Positions 42,609-52,074 of a DNA stretch of 64,000 bases are shown here, in pieces. The notes below the pieces were generated by a model. The model saw nothing but the letters and a program-made list of their open reading frames with translations. It searched no databases and had not been told where the DNA came from. Position numbers and translations under genes: made by a program. The stretch is from contig NZ_JAKFGM010000003.1 in the NCBI RefSeq assembly GCF_021502585.1, positions 1-64,000 on the forward strand, written 5' to 3'. The stretch comes from Sphingomonas cremea (lineage in GTDB: Bacteria > Pseudomonadota > Alphaproteobacteria > Sphingomonadales > Sphingomonadaceae). How positions within the stretch are numbered: the first letter of the stretch is position 1; each line of letters starts with the position of its first letter.

Positions 42609-44588
42609 CTAAAGCCCGAACGGCCAGGTTTCGTCGGCGCTGGTCTGTTCGCCCGGACGTGCCTCGCCCGGGAGCGCGGTGACCGCATCGGTCTCGTCGA
42701 ACCACACCCAACCGTCGAACTGGTGCGGCAGGATGGCCTGACTGTAGTGGCTCCATCGCTCCGTCTCGGGCCGGTAGATGACGCCGATAAAGCGCTCCAG
42801 CCGGGGCTCCATGAGCTTGGTTGCGACGCGGTGGTTTTCGCCTTCTCGCAAGTCGAGCAGGAAGCGTTCAACCCCGCATTCATGGCAAAGCCGCTCATAG
42901 CTTTCCGGCATCGACGGATTGACCTGCTTGACCAGCATCGGGCCGTCCCAATCGTCCGCGGCCGCGACCGTGCCGCCATGTGTTCCGAAGCCAATGTTGC
43001 GTACCTGTTTGCCGAACTTCTCCTTGCAAAGCTGGCCGATGTTCAGCTCGCCTCGAGCGATGCCCATCTCGGTATAGCGCGCATCGCCGATATGGCTGTT
43101 GTGCGCCCAGACGACCGCCTTGGAGTTGGGCCCATGTGCGTCGAGGAGTGCGCAGAGCGTCTCGAACATATGCGTATCGCGCAGGTTCCAGCTTTCCTCC
43201 GATCCTTCGTACATTACGCGGTAATAGGCCTCGGCATTCTTGACGAGCCGGGCATTGGCCGACGCATCGAGCCATTCCTCGCCATCCTCCAGCGCATATC
43301 GCAGGCGTCTTTGCAGCAGCTCCTTAAGCATGGTGACGGCGCCGTCTCGGCAAAAGGCATAGCCGTGACTCATCGCCAGCCTCCCATAGGCGGCCGGGTT
43401 TTGGCTGAAGGGAGCAAGGCACGAATAACGCTCGCGCGCCTCCTTGGCGGCGGCTGGATCGACTCCTTCCAGATAGTCGATCACCGCGCGCATCGAAGCG
43501 CTCAAATTGTACAGGTCCAGCCCGAATAGCCCGGCCATCTGCCCGGCCGCCTTGCCCTTGTTATGGCCGTGGAGCCAGCGGACGAAATGGTCGAACTCGC
43601 GATTTCGCCACATCCACGCCGGGAACCTTGCGAAGGCCCGTTCCTCGCCTTCTCTTGCAGGCCGGTGACGAACGATCCGGTCCAGCGTTGCCGCGTCGGG
43701 CCAGTCGGCTTCCAGCGCGACGATGTTGAAGCCGTGCCTCTCTACCAGCCGCCGGGTAATCGCTGCACGGGCGCGGTAGAACTGGCTCGTGCCGTGGCTT
43801 GCTTCGCCCAGCAAGACGACCCGGGCGTCGGCGTAGCGGTCGAACATCGCCGCGAACGCAGGATCTTCAATATCGGGCAGCGGCTCGGCGGCTTCGGCAA
43901 CCATCTGCGGCAACGTGGCGATCTGCGCCGCGCTGCCGCTATCCCTAAAACCCTCTTTGCCGATCAGCGGCACGAACCGCACGCCTCCTAGGTTCTCCTG
44001 CACCAGCGTACCGTCCTCACGCTTGGTCACCTTGACCAGCGTCTGGGCCGAGCCCGGATCGCCGAGGGGCACGACGATCCGTCCGCCGGGCTTCAGCTGC
44101 GCCAGCCAGGACTTCGGGACATGGCTTCCGCTCGCCGCGGCAACGATGACATCGTAGGGTGCTTCCTCGGGCCAGCCCAGCGTGCCGTCTCCCTCGACGA
44201 TGCGGACATTGGCATAGCCAAGGCGCCGCATGCGATCGTGGGCGAGCCTGACCAACTCGGCGTGTCGCTCGATTGCGATAACCTGGTCCGCAATTTGGCC
44301 GATAACCGCCGCGGCATAGCCCGAGCCCGCGCCAACCTCGAGCACCTTGTCGCCCGGTCCGATCTCGGCCGCGTCGATGGTCAGCGCGACGATGTAGGGC
44401 TGGCTGATGGTCTGGCCGGATTCGATCGGAAGCGGCGAATCCTCATAAGCGTAGCCGGCATAGTCGCGGCTGATGAACTCTTCCCTAGGTACAGATCGAA
44501 ACGCCGCCAGCAGCTTGGGGTCGTCGAGTCCTCTTGCAGCGATCTGCCGATCGATCATCCGTTCGCGAAGCATGGTGAAGTCGCTCAT
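42609..44588 (-). CDS. Fusion of protein-L-isoaspartate O-methyltransferase and erythromycin-esterase domains
   Basis: 659 residues. Residues 1-205 are a complete PCMT domain: SPLPIESGQTISQPYIVAL, the SAM site VLEVGAGSGYAAAVIG and LKPGGRIVVPLG. Residues about 230-655 are an erythromycin-esterase-like domain: VVLLGEASHGTSQFY (catalytic His), FNIVALEADWPDA, RNREFDHFVRWLHGHN, VVWAHNSHIGDAR and FLLDLREGENHRV. The first repairs isoaspartate; the second belongs to a family of hydrolases with unclear natural substrates, and most members do not give macrolide resistance. No stop or frameshift splits the two. It is a single-gene unit, divergent from the methyltransferase gene. Confidence 0.9.
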   Translation of the reverse strand: MSDFTMLRERMIDRQIAARGLDDPKLLAAFRSVPREEFISRDYAGYAYEDSPLPIESGQTISQPYIVALTIDAAEIGPGDKVLEVGAGSGYAAAVIGQIADQVIAIERHAELVRLAHDRMRRLGYANVRIVEGDGTLGWPEEAPYDVIVAAASGSHVPKSWLAQLKPGGRIVVPLGDPGSAQTLVKVTKREDGTLVQENLGGVRFVPLIGKEGFRDSGSAAQIATLPQMVAEAAEPLPDIEDPAFAAMFDRYADARVVLLGEASHGTSQFYRARAAITRRLVERHGFNIVALEADWPDAATLDRIVRHRPAREGEERAFARFPAWMWRNREFDHFVRWLHGHNKGKAAGQMAGLFGLDLYNLSASMRAVIDYLEGVDPAAAKEARERYSCLAPFSQNPAAYGRLAMSHGYAFCRDGAVTMLKELLQRRLRYALEDGEEWLDASANARLVKNAEAYYRVMYEGSEESWNLRDTHMFETLCALLDAHGPNSKAVVWAHNSHIGDARYTEMGIARGELNIGQLCKEKFGKQVRNIGFGTHGGTVAAADDWDGPMLVKQVNPSMPESYERLCHECGVERFLLDLREGENHRVATKLMEPRLERFIGVIYRPETERWSHYSQAILPHQFDGWVWFDETDAVTALPGEARPGEQTSADETWPFGL

Positions 44589-44677
44589 GGCGCACCTCCA
44601 CCGCGCAAATTCGCACGCTTGGGAAGTCGTTCCTATACGTGCTAACTCGTAATCTCACAGGACGAGGGAGTTTGCGC

Positions 44678-45484
44678 ATGACCGCGACCGACACCTTATT
44701 CGCCGGCTCGATACCGAACAGCTACGACCGGCTCCTGGTGCCGATGCTGTTTGAGCCCTACGCCGCCGATGTCGCCGCCCGGGCGATACAGTTTGGGCCG
44801 CGCGACGTTCTTGAAACGGCGGCAGGCACGGGCGTGGTCACCCAGTCACTTCACCATGCTCTTCCCGACGCGAGGATTGTCGCGACCGACCTCAACCCGG
44901 CGATGCTTGAGGTTGCTGCGGAGCACCTCCAATCCGACAAGGTCCATTACCGGGCAGTCGACGCGCAGGACCTGCCGTTTGACGATGAAAGCTTCGACCT
45001 GATCGTCTGCCAGTTTGGAGTGATGTTTTACCCCGACAAGCAGGCCGCCAATCAGGAGGCCTTCCGGGTACTGAGACCCGGTGGCCGCTACTTGCTTGTG
45101 ATTTGGGACTCGCTCGACATGAATGCGGCGTCGAAAGCGATTCACGAGGCGGTCGCGGCGGAATTCCCGGACGATCCGCCCGCTTTCCTCGCTCGCATGC
45201 CGTTCGGCTACGCCGACCTGGAAATCATCACGGCCGATCTGACGGCGGCGGGGTTCGACGACATTGAATTTGAGACGATCGGCCATCGTAGCCGACTGCC
45301 TTCAGCGCTCGATGCCGCGACCGGCATGTGCCAGGGCAGCCCACTGCGCTCCGAAATAGAGGCTCGCGATCCGGCCGCGCTCGATCGCGTAACAAAAGCC
45401 GCCGCCAAGGCATTGGCGAAATTCGAAGGCCCGGACGGACTCGACGCGCCGATGTCCGCACATCTGGTGATCGCGACTAAATGA
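44678..45484 (+). CDS. Class I SAM-dependent methyltransferase
   Basis: 268 residues. Motif [16 protein letters not shown] (about 48-62), then [12 protein letters not shown] and [16 protein letters not shown], as in Methyltransf_11/UbiE-like enzymes. GAGGGAG lies before ATG 44678. Its substrate is unknown. Its 3' end overlaps thiG on the other strand by 8 bases. Confidence 0.87.
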   Translation: MTATDTLFAGSIPNSYDRLLVPMLFEPYAADVAARAIQFGPRDVLETAAGTGVVTQSLHHALPDARIVATDLNPAMLEVAAEHLQSDKVHYRAVDAQDLPFDDESFDLIVCQFGVMFYPDKQAANQEAFRVLRPGGRYLLVIWDSLDMNAASKAIHEAVAAEFPDDPPAFLARMPFGYADLEIITADLTAAGFDDIEFETIGHRSRLPSALDAATGMCQGSPLRSEIEARDPAALDRVTKAAAKALAKFEGPDGLDAPMSAHLVIATK

Positions 45485-46247
45485 GTCCCGCCAGCGGGCT
45501 CGACGGGTCGGCGTAGCGGCGCTTGGGCATGCGTCCCGCGAGATAGGCGAGCCGCCCACTTTCGACCGCCAGCTTCATTGCCCGCGCCATCATTACCGGG
45601 TCTTTTGCCTCGGCGATGGCGGTGTTCATCAACACGCCGTCGCAACCCAGTTCCATGGCCACCGTCGCATCGCTGGCAGTGCCGACGCCCGCATCGACCA
45701 GGACCGGCACCTTTGCGCCTTCGACGATCAGCCGGATCATCACCTGGTTCTGAAGGCCAAGTCCCGATCCGATCGGCGCGCCCAATGGCATGATGGCGAC
45801 CGCGCCGGCATCTTCCAGCCGCTTGGCGGCGATTGGGTCGTCCGCGCAATAGACCATTGGTTCGAACCCTTCCTTCGCGAGGATTTCGGTCGCGCGCAGG
45901 GTTTCGAGCATGTCCGGATAAAGCGTCTTCGCTTCCCCCAGCACTTCAAGCTTCACCAGGGTCCAGCCTCCCGCCTCGCGCGACAGCCGCAGGGTGCGGA
46001 TCGCCTCCTCGGCGGTGAAGCAGCCGGCGGTGTTGGGCAGATAGGTGATCTTCTTCGGATCGATGAAATCCATCAGCATCGGCTGCTTGGGATCGCTGAT
46101 ATTGACCCGGCGAACCGCAACCGTGACGATTTCCGCGCCCGATGCCTCGACCGCCGCCGCGTTCTGCTCGAAATCTTTATATTTTCCCGTACCGACGATC
46201 AGCCGTGACGTGAAGGTGCGGCCCGCAACGGTCCAATTGTCAGTCAA
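45477..46247 (-). CDS. thiG: Thiazole synthase ThiG
   Basis: 256 residues. Makes the thiazole phosphate of thiamine from deoxyxylulose phosphate, dehydroglycine and ThiS thiocarboxylate. The Schiff-base Lys is in [10 protein letters not shown] (about 100), and [29 protein letters not shown] is the typical TIM-barrel end. It starts 3 bases after thiS. No riboswitch was seen before the pair. Confidence 0.96.
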   Translation of the reverse strand: MTDNWTVAGRTFTSRLIVGTGKYKDFEQNAAAVEASGAEIVTVAVRRVNISDPKQPMLMDFIDPKKITYLPNTAGCFTAEEAIRTLRLSREAGGWTLVKLEVLGEAKTLYPDMLETLRATEILAKEGFEPMVYCADDPIAAKRLEDAGAVAIMPLGAPIGSGLGLQNQVMIRLIVEGAKVPVLVDAGVGTASDATVAMELGCDGVLMNTAIAEAKDPVMMARAMKLAVESGRLAYLAGRMPKRRYADPSSPLAGLI

Positions 46248-46250
46248 CTC

Positions 46251-46469
46251 TCAACCCCCGCCAACGAAGTGGACGATTTCATATGCGTCGCCATCCTCGA
46301 CCATCACCTCGCCAAAGGTCGAACGCGGGACAATTTCCAGGTTGCGCTCGACCGCGACCCGCTGTGGATCGAGCCCGACTTCGGCGATCAGTTGGGCAAG
46401 CGTCGTGCCAGCCGGCACCCGTCGATGCTCGCCGTTGATCATCACGCCTGACGTTCCGTCGAGGGACAT
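46251..46469 (-). CDS. thiS: Sulfur carrier protein ThiS
   Basis: 72 residues in this frame. The ubiquitin-like core ends in VGGG, the C-terminal Gly-Gly (plus one Gly) needed for thiocarboxylation. PAGTTLAQLIAEVGLDPQRVAVERN is typical. The start may be ATG 46469 or ATG 46442 (MINGEHRR), which matches the family length better; neither has a strong binding site. Confidence 0.92.
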   Translation of the reverse strand: MSLDGTSGVMINGEHRRVPAGTTLAQLIAEVGLDPQRVAVERNLEIVPRSTFGEVMVEDGDAYEIVHFVGGG

Positions 46470-46520
46470 TGTTACGCTTTCGCTTCACGGATGAACTCGA
46501 CGCCCATATAGGGGCTCCCC

Positions 46521-47036
46521 ATGGCGACGCCACCGCTGATCTTCGTCCTCAATGGGCCGAACCTCAATCTGCTTGGAACTCGGGAGCCGCAGGTCTACGG
46601 CCGCGAGACCTTGAGCAACATCATCATGACGCTTCACGAGCGTGCCGCGGCGCTTCGCGTGACGGTGGAAGCCAGGCAGACCAATCATGAAGGCGAACTG
46701 ATCGATTGGCTTCACGAGGCCCATGAGCGCAAGGCGGGCGTCGTGATCCTCAATGCCGGTGGATTCACGCATACTTCGGTCGCGGTGCGCGACGCGGTAG
46801 CGGCGATCGAGCCACCCGTGATCGAAGTCCATCTATCCAATCCCTACGGCCGGGAGGCCTTCCGCCGGCAAAGCCTGATCGCGCCAGTATCTAGGGGCGG
46901 AATTCATGGATTTGGCGCACAAGGCTATGTGCTTGCACTGGACGCGGCCGCCAGGCTTTGCGTAGGGAGCGCCTCGACCTCCGCCGGAAAACAAGAACAA
47001 GGAACGCAAAATGGCCAATCCGAACGGCGACACTAA
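46521..47036 (+). CDS. aroQ: Type II 3-dehydroquinate dehydratase
   Basis: 171 residues. Step 3 of the shikimate pathway. Motifs: [20 protein letters not shown] (catalytic Tyr), [46 protein letters not shown] and [11 protein letters not shown]. About 25 residues of hydrophilic tail extend beyond the usual end (family length near 145); this tail codes over the start of accB, whose binding site and first 26 bases lie inside it. Confidence 0.95.
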   Translation: MATPPLIFVLNGPNLNLLGTREPQVYGRETLSNIIMTLHERAAALRVTVEARQTNHEGELIDWLHEAHERKAGVVILNAGGFTHTSVAVRDAVAAIEPPVIEVHLSNPYGREAFRRQSLIAPVSRGGIHGFGAQGYVLALDAAARLCVGSASTSAGKQEQGTQNGQSERRH

Positions 47037-47493
47037 GCACGCGATGCGAGTCGATGGCGCGCTGCTGCGCGAGCTGGCCGAGCTGCTGTCAGCCAACGAG
47101 CTGACGGAGATCGAAGTCGAGGACGGCGATCGGAAGATCAAGGTCCGTCGTGAGGCAGCGCCGGTGATGGCCTATGCGCCCGCCCCTGCCGCCGTTGCGC
47201 CGGCTGCCCCTTCGCCTGCGCCTGCTGCGGCCGTCGAAGTCGCGCCGGCCGCCGCGCCGGTCGATGCAGTTAAATCGCCGATGGTCGGCACCGCCTTCCT
47301 GTCGCCGGAGCCGGGCGCCAAGCCGTTCATTGCCGTTGGAGCCCCGGTCAAGCAGGGCGACACGTTGATGATCATTGAGGCGATGAAGGTGATGAACCCG
47401 ATCCTCGCCCCCAGGGGCGGCAAGGTAACCCAGATTCTGGTGGGCGATTCCCAGCCGGTCGAGTTCGATCAACCGCTCGTCGTCATCGAGTAA
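47011..47493 (+). CDS. accB: Biotin carboxyl carrier protein of acetyl-CoA carboxylase
   Basis: 160 residues. N-terminal helical part, an Ala/Pro-rich linker (about 50-85), then the biotinyl domain with the EAMKVMNPI biotin site (Lys about 127). AAGGAA lies upstream within aroQ. The gene overlaps aroQ by 26 bases and is followed by accC after 6 bases. Confidence 0.97.
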   Translation: MANPNGDTKHAMRVDGALLRELAELLSANELTEIEVEDGDRKIKVRREAAPVMAYAPAPAAVAPAAPSPAPAAAVEVAPAAAPVDAVKSPMVGTAFLSPEPGAKPFIAVGAPVKQGDTLMIIEAMKVMNPILAPRGGKVTQILVGDSQPVEFDQPLVVIE

Positions 47494-47499
47494 GCTTCG

Positions 47500-48852
47500 A
47501 TGGCAATCCAAAAGCTTCTGATCGCCAACCGCGGCGAGATTGCCCTGCGCATTCACCGCGCCTGTCATGAGATGGGCATCAAGACGGTTGCGGTCCATTC
47601 TACCGCCGACACTGACGCAATGCATGTCCGACTGGCCGACGAAGCCGTCTGCATCGGCCCGCCTCCGGCAAAGGACAGCTATCTCAACATCGCCAACATC
47701 ATCTCGGCGGCTGAGATCACTCACGCCGACGCGATCCACCCGGGATACGGCTTTCTTTCGGAGAACGCCCAGTTCGCGGAGATTGTCGAAAGCCATAATC
47801 TGATCTGGGTCGGGCCCAAGCCCGAGCATATTCGGATCATGGGCGACAAGATCGAGGCCAAGCGAACCGCCGAGAAGCTTGGCTTGCCGCTCGTTCCCGG
47901 CTCGCCCGGGCCACTGCACAGCGTCGATGAAGCCAAGAAGATCGCCAAGGAAATCGGCTACCCGGTGCTGGTCAAGGCTGCCTCAGGCGGCGGCGGGCGC
48001 GGCATGAAAGTCGTGCCGGACGAAGACCAGTTGGAAAGTCTGATGGGCCAGGCATCGGCGGAAGCAAACGCCGCATTCGGCGACCCGACCGTCTACATGG
48101 AAAAATATCTCGGCGACCCGCGCCACATCGAATTTCAGGTGTTCGGCGACGGTAATGGCAAGGCGATCCACCTCGGCGAGCGCGACTGCTCGATCCAGCG
48201 ACGCCACCAGAAGGTTATCGAGGAGGCCCCCTCGCCGGTAATCTCGGCCGACCAACGGTCGGAAATGGGCGCGCTGGTCGCCCAAGCGATGGCTGAGATG
48301 GGTTATCGTGGCGCCGGGACCATCGAGTTCCTCTACGAGGATGGAAAATTCTATTTCATCGAGATGAACACTCGGCTGCAGGTCGAACATCCGGTGACCG
48401 AGCTGATTAGCGATATCGACCTCGTCGCCGAGCAGATCCGGGTCGCTCAAGGTGATGGGCTGTCGGTGAGGCAGAGCGAAGTCAGTCTCCACGGTCATGC
48501 GATCGAATGCCGGATCAACGCCGAAGACCCGCAGACCTTCGCCCCCTCGCCCGGCCTGGTGAAGAATTATGTCGCGCCAGGCGGAATGCACGTCCGCGTC
48601 GATAGCGGCCTCTACGCCGGCTATAAGGTACCGCCCTATTACGACAGCATGATCGGCAAGCTGATCGTCTATGGCATCGATCGTGAGAGTTGCATCCGGC
48701 GGCTCAAGCGCGCGCTTGAGGAATTTGTGGTCGACGGAATGAAGACGACGGTGCCTTTGCACCAGCGGATCATCGCGACCGACGCATTCACCAGCGGTGA
48801 TTACACGATCAAGTGGCTCGAGCGCTGGCTGGACGAAAATCCGGTCGAATAG
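47500..48852 (+). CDS. accC: Biotin carboxylase AccC
   Basis: 450 residues. ATP-grasp enzyme that carboxylates biotin on AccB. Motifs: [45 protein letters not shown] (glycine-rich loop), [18 protein letters not shown] and [12 protein letters not shown]. It is the last gene of aroQ-accB-accC, a common order. Confidence 0.98.
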   Translation: MAIQKLLIANRGEIALRIHRACHEMGIKTVAVHSTADTDAMHVRLADEAVCIGPPPAKDSYLNIANIISAAEITHADAIHPGYGFLSENAQFAEIVESHNLIWVGPKPEHIRIMGDKIEAKRTAEKLGLPLVPGSPGPLHSVDEAKKIAKEIGYPVLVKAASGGGGRGMKVVPDEDQLESLMGQASAEANAAFGDPTVYMEKYLGDPRHIEFQVFGDGNGKAIHLGERDCSIQRRHQKVIEEAPSPVISADQRSEMGALVAQAMAEMGYRGAGTIEFLYEDGKFYFIEMNTRLQVEHPVTELISDIDLVAEQIRVAQGDGLSVRQSEVSLHGHAIECRINAEDPQTFAPSPGLVKNYVAPGGMHVRVDSGLYAGYKVPPYYDSMIGKLIVYGIDRESCIRRLKRALEEFVVDGMKTTVPLHQRIIATDAFTSGDYTIKWLERWLDENPVE

Positions 48853-48901
48853 GCCGCTCGCTTAGCATCCATCCCGGCCCAAAGTGCGTTTCTGGACGGT
48901 C

Positions 48902-49609
48902 ATGTCCAGCTACCGCGCCGAACCGTCTCGGCCTGACCGTGCGAAGGCCATTGCAGCCGTCATGGCCGTATATGCCGTGATGATTGGTGCAATGCTGATG
49001 GTCCGGACCGACACGTCGCCCCGAACGATGGATACGACTCTGCCGGTCCTGATCGAGATTGTGGAGCCGCCCCCTCCGCCGCCAGAGCCACATCCAGGCC
49101 AGGAGAGAAGAGAAGAAGGGGCGGCGGGGAAGAAAGCCGATCCTACGCCCGTCGTCATGCCAAAGCCCAAGATCATCGTGCCGGCCCAATCCCCGATCCC
49201 GGCAGCTCCGATTGCCGGAACCGGAAGCTCACCCAATGCGGGCGCTGCGACGGCGGGCGCCGGGCCGGGTGCGGGCGGAACCGGTTCGGGCCGTGGCGGA
49301 GGCGGTGCAGGCGGTGGCTCCCGCGCTGAGTGGCTGTCAGGTGGGCTACGTAACAGCGATTATCCGCGTTCCGCCTTGCGCGATAAACTCCAGGGGCGAG
49401 TCAGCGTACGCTTCACCGTTCTGATCAGCGGCCGGATTGCCGACTGCCGGATAATCGCATCGAGCGGCAGCCCTGTACTCGATGCAACCACCTGCCGACT
49501 CCTCACCGAACGGCTGCGCTTTCGTCCAGCGATGAACAGCGCCGGCGTACCAATCCAAAGCGAGGTGGGAAGCGACTACACTTGGGGAATCAATTTCCGT
49601 CGCTACTAA
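48902..49609 (+). CDS. TonB-family energy transducer
   Basis: 235 residues. One N-terminal helix (AIAAVMAVYAVMIGAMLMV) anchors it, then a Pro-rich segment with PPPPPEPHPG, a glycine-rich linker, and a C-terminal TonB domain: NSDYPRSALRDKLQGRVSVRFTVLISGRIADCRI (core YPRSAL and GRVSVRF), ending in RFRPAMN. It probably couples the proton motive force to outer-membrane receptors or acts as a TonB paralogue. ATG 48902 is the likely start; its stop overlaps the L,D-transpeptidase stop by 4 bases. exbBD are not adjacent. Confidence 0.85.
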   Translation: MSSYRAEPSRPDRAKAIAAVMAVYAVMIGAMLMVRTDTSPRTMDTTLPVLIEIVEPPPPPPEPHPGQERREEGAAGKKADPTPVVMPKPKIIVPAQSPIPAAPIAGTGSSPNAGAATAGAGPGAGGTGSGRGGGGAGGGSRAEWLSGGLRNSDYPRSALRDKLQGRVSVRFTVLISGRIADCRIIASSGSPVLDATTCRLLTERLRFRPAMNSAGVPIQSEVGSDYTWGINFRRY

Positions 49610-50949
49610 TTGGCGGCGACGTGGTCGCTGCCGGCACCGGACTCGGTCAGCTGTTTCGCATCCCAGCCATAGACGTCTTCGAAATAGGTAATCGACGTGC
49701 CGTCGGGCACCGCCGTCAGATAAGCGACGTAAATCGGCACCGGCTTGTCGAGCGGCACCTCGATATCCGGCGCATCGGACGTAGCCTTCAACGTGCGGCC
49801 GAACAGCCATTGGCCGAGCCGGGCCGCATCCTCCAGTCGGATGCAACCGCCGCTGAACAATCGCACTTCATGCGTTAGCAGTTGCGGCTGCGATGTGTCG
49901 TGGAGGTACACGCCATAGGGATTGGGAAATGTATATTTGACCTTGCCGAGTACATTTCGCGGCCCGGGTAGCTGGCGGACCCGGATCTGCACTTTGCCGT
50001 CCATGACTGCCAGCCAATCGACCGTCGCCGGATCGACCACGGAGGCGTTCTTGCCCCAGTCGGACAGCACCTGGTAGCCTCGCGACTTAAGGTAGCCGAG
50101 GCCATATTTCTTCACGTAAATCCCCACGTCGTCGCCGACCAGGTCAGGCGGCACATTCCAATAGGGATTGAGCAACGCATGTTGCAGGGTCCCGGCCATC
50201 ATCGGCGTCTTGCGGTCGTCGCGGCCCTGGCCAACGACGACCTTCATCGAATCCACCTGCTGGCGCCCATCGAACATGTAGAGTCGCTGCGCGGCGATGT
50301 TGACCAGCACATAGCGTCCCGCAGCGGGCAACAGGCGTACGCGGTTCAGATTGACGCGTAGCACTGCCTCCGCCCGGGCATCGCCTCCGCCGGTGGAGGC
50401 TGCCAGCGCACGGCGCAGAACGGCATAATCGGGGTGCATGAACGGCATGCTGTCGAGCCAACGTTCAAGCGATGGTGCGGCCGCGGCCTGCGCAAGCAGG
50501 GCGGACGCAGAGGGTGCGGCGGGAATCGCAGCGCGGTCGACGATCGCCCAATCCTTGGACGGTGTAGAGCGAAGCGCCGCCACATATTCGACTAGCGCGC
50601 GGTCAAGCAGGAGGTTGGCCCGGTCGGCCGATTTCAAACTGCCGCCGGAGGCCGAGCGCAATGCCTTGAGCAGCGCCTTAGTTTTGAATCGCTTGGGGTC
50701 GAGCCCGTCGAAATCGGCGCTCTGTAACAGGGCGATAAGGCGGGTGGCCGCACGCTGGTCTGACGTTATCCATTGCGGACCGGTCGCAGGATCAATTCTT
50801 TCTGACGCCGGTGGCGCACCGGCGGCCAAGGCTGGCTGGGCCGGCGTTACTGCCAGCAACCCTGCCAAGGCCAACAATGCGAAACCCGCCGGGCGCACTG
50901 GGCGCCCGGCGGGTTTTACGGACCATCCTGAGACGATCCGGTTCTTCAT
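49606..50949 (-). CDS. L,D-transpeptidase (YkuD/YcbB type)
   Basis: 447 residues. Signal or anchor near the N terminus (FALLALAGLLAVTPAQPALA), an N-terminal scaffold region, then the YkuD domain with AQRLYMFDGRQQVDSMKVVVGQ, HALLNPYWNVPP and the active site VYLHDTSQPQLLTHEVRLFSGGCIRLED (His and Cys). It makes 3-3 peptidoglycan cross-links or attaches proteins. ATG 50949 overlaps the stop of the glycine-zipper gene (TAATG), so they are coupled. Confidence 0.92.
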   Translation of the reverse strand: MKNRIVSGWSVKPAGRPVRPAGFALLALAGLLAVTPAQPALAAGAPPASERIDPATGPQWITSDQRAATRLIALLQSADFDGLDPKRFKTKALLKALRSASGGSLKSADRANLLLDRALVEYVAALRSTPSKDWAIVDRAAIPAAPSASALLAQAAAAPSLERWLDSMPFMHPDYAVLRRALAASTGGGDARAEAVLRVNLNRVRLLPAAGRYVLVNIAAQRLYMFDGRQQVDSMKVVVGQGRDDRKTPMMAGTLQHALLNPYWNVPPDLVGDDVGIYVKKYGLGYLKSRGYQVLSDWGKNASVVDPATVDWLAVMDGKVQIRVRQLPGPRNVLGKVKYTFPNPYGVYLHDTSQPQLLTHEVRLFSGGCIRLEDAARLGQWLFGRTLKATSDAPDIEVPLDKPVPIYVAYLTAVPDGTSITYFEDVYGWDAKQLTESGAGSDHVAAN

Positions 50950-51509
50950 TAGCCGCGTTCGCCAGTCATTGGCGGAGCGGGTTGGGTTGCGGCCGGCGCA
51001 TAACCGGACGGAGTACCCTGATAGTATTGGCCGTTGTAGACATAGCCGTCGGCCCTGCCGTCACGATCGTTGTCGGCCCAGACTGCTCCGGCAAGTCCGC
51101 CGATCGCGGCGCCGATCACGGCACCTTCGATCGGGCTGAGGCCGCCGATCACTGCGCCAGCCGCTGCGCCAATTGCGGCGCCGCCAAGCGCACCTGTTGC
51201 AACGCGGCGAAGCGTCGGGTCATAGCCCGATGGCGTTCCGGAATAATATTGCCCGTTCTGGACATAACCGTCGGCATAGCCGTCATTGTTGTTGTCGGCC
51301 CAAACCGCGCCGGCAAGACCGCCGACCGCTGCACCAATGGCAGCGCCTTCGATAACGTTGACGCCCGGGACAACCGCCCCGATCGCCGCGCCGCCGGCCG
51401 CACCGACCGCCGCGCCCTGGGCAACGTTGCCCGCAGTCTGGCTATCGGTCGCGCAGGCGGCGAGTGAAACAGTACCGGCGAGCAAAATCGCCATCATTGA
51501 CTTACGCAT
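50949..51509 (-). CDS. Glycine-zipper lipoprotein with an internal duplication
   Basis: 186 residues. Lipoprotein signal MRKSMMAILLAGTVSLAAC (Cys about 19). The mature part is two copies of one module: a Gly/Ala-rich zipper (AIGAVVPGVNVIEGAAIGAA... and AIGAAAGAVIGGLSPIEGAVIGAA...) each followed by GLAGAVWADN, an EF-hand-like calcium loop (DNNNDGYADGY and DNDRDGRADGY) and NGQYYxGTPSGY. Glycine-zipper proteins affect outer-membrane structure. It is upstream of and coupled to the L,D-transpeptidase. An EcfG-type promoter is predicted upstream. Confidence 0.87.
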   Translation of the reverse strand: MRKSMMAILLAGTVSLAACATDSQTAGNVAQGAAVGAAGGAAIGAVVPGVNVIEGAAIGAAVGGLAGAVWADNNNDGYADGYVQNGQYYSGTPSGYDPTLRRVATGALGGAAIGAAAGAVIGGLSPIEGAVIGAAIGGLAGAVWADNDRDGRADGYVYNGQYYQGTPSGYAPAATQPAPPMTGERG

Positions 51510-51592
51510 CTTCTGACTCCCTTTGTGGTCTTTGACGGACCGTGCCCCAGGACCCGACGCCCCCGGCAGCGGTGCACCAGTCACCCTCGCCA

Positions 51593-51617
51593 AACGAGAT
51601 TCATTGCAGGAGGTTCC
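51593..51617 (-). promoter_or_regulatory. EcfG-type general-stress promoter for the glycine-zipper gene
   Basis: On the minus strand GGAAC (51617-51613), exactly 16 bases, then CGTT (51596-51593): the alphaproteobacterial general stress sigma-factor consensus. The expected start is about 77 bases before the ATG at 51509. Confidence 0.75.
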
Positions 51618-51713
51618 GGCGAAACAACGATCAGGATAGTCCGTTGGTCGTTACCGCTATTATCCTGGGCCTCTCTGTGGCAGCGTTGAAAACGGCAAAT
51701 GAACGGATGCGAA

Positions 51714-52061
51714 ATGAAGGCGACAATCTACCATAACCCGATGTGCGGCACGTCACGTAAGACACTGGAAATTCTCACTAATGAAGGTGTCGAAGTGACC
51801 GTCGTCGAATATCTTAAGGCGCCCCCCAGCCGCGAAGAGCTGGAGCGCCTCTATGCACGGGCAGGAATGACAGCCCGGGAGGGACTGCGCGCGAAGGAAC
51901 CATTGGCCGAGGAGCTCGGCCTGAATGACCCGTCGGCCACCGACGACGCCATTCTCGACGCGATGATGGAACATCCCATATTGATACAGCGTCCTTTGGT
52001 TGTAACGGAAAAGGGCGTCCGACTCTGCCGCCCGCAAGAGGAAGTACGCCAACTGCTGTGA
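51714..52061 (+). CDS. arsC: ArsC-family arsenate reductase (glutaredoxin type)
   Basis: 115 residues. The active site is YHNPMCGTSRKTLEIL (Cys about 11); the RPLVVTEKGVRLCRP tail is typical. ArsC reduces arsenate with glutathione and glutaredoxin. There is no arsB, acr3 or arsR next to it, so arsenic resistance is not shown, and a general redox role is possible. The ATG at 51714 gives MKATIYHNP; the 51699 ATG is in frame but adds an odd N terminus. Confidence 0.9.
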   Translation: MKATIYHNPMCGTSRKTLEILTNEGVEVTVVEYLKAPPSREELERLYARAGMTAREGLRAKEPLAEELGLNDPSATDDAILDAMMEHPILIQRPLVVTEKGVRLCRPQEEVRQLL

Positions 52062-52074
52062 GGGCCAGGCCGGC

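Noticed and set aside
42609-44588. Macrolide resistance gene
   Set aside because: The erythromycin-esterase-like domain belongs to a broad family; resistance cannot be claimed from this sequence.
46251-46520. TPP riboswitch before thiS
   Set aside because: Only about 50 bases separate thiS from aroQ, and no thi-box sequence (CTGAGA, ACCTGATC) is visible.
47089-48762. Long minus-strand frames opposite accB and accC
   Set aside because: Shadows of two well-conserved genes, with no motifs.
51714-52061. Arsenic-resistance operon
   Set aside because: Only an ArsC-like protein is present; no arsR, arsB or acr3 nearby.
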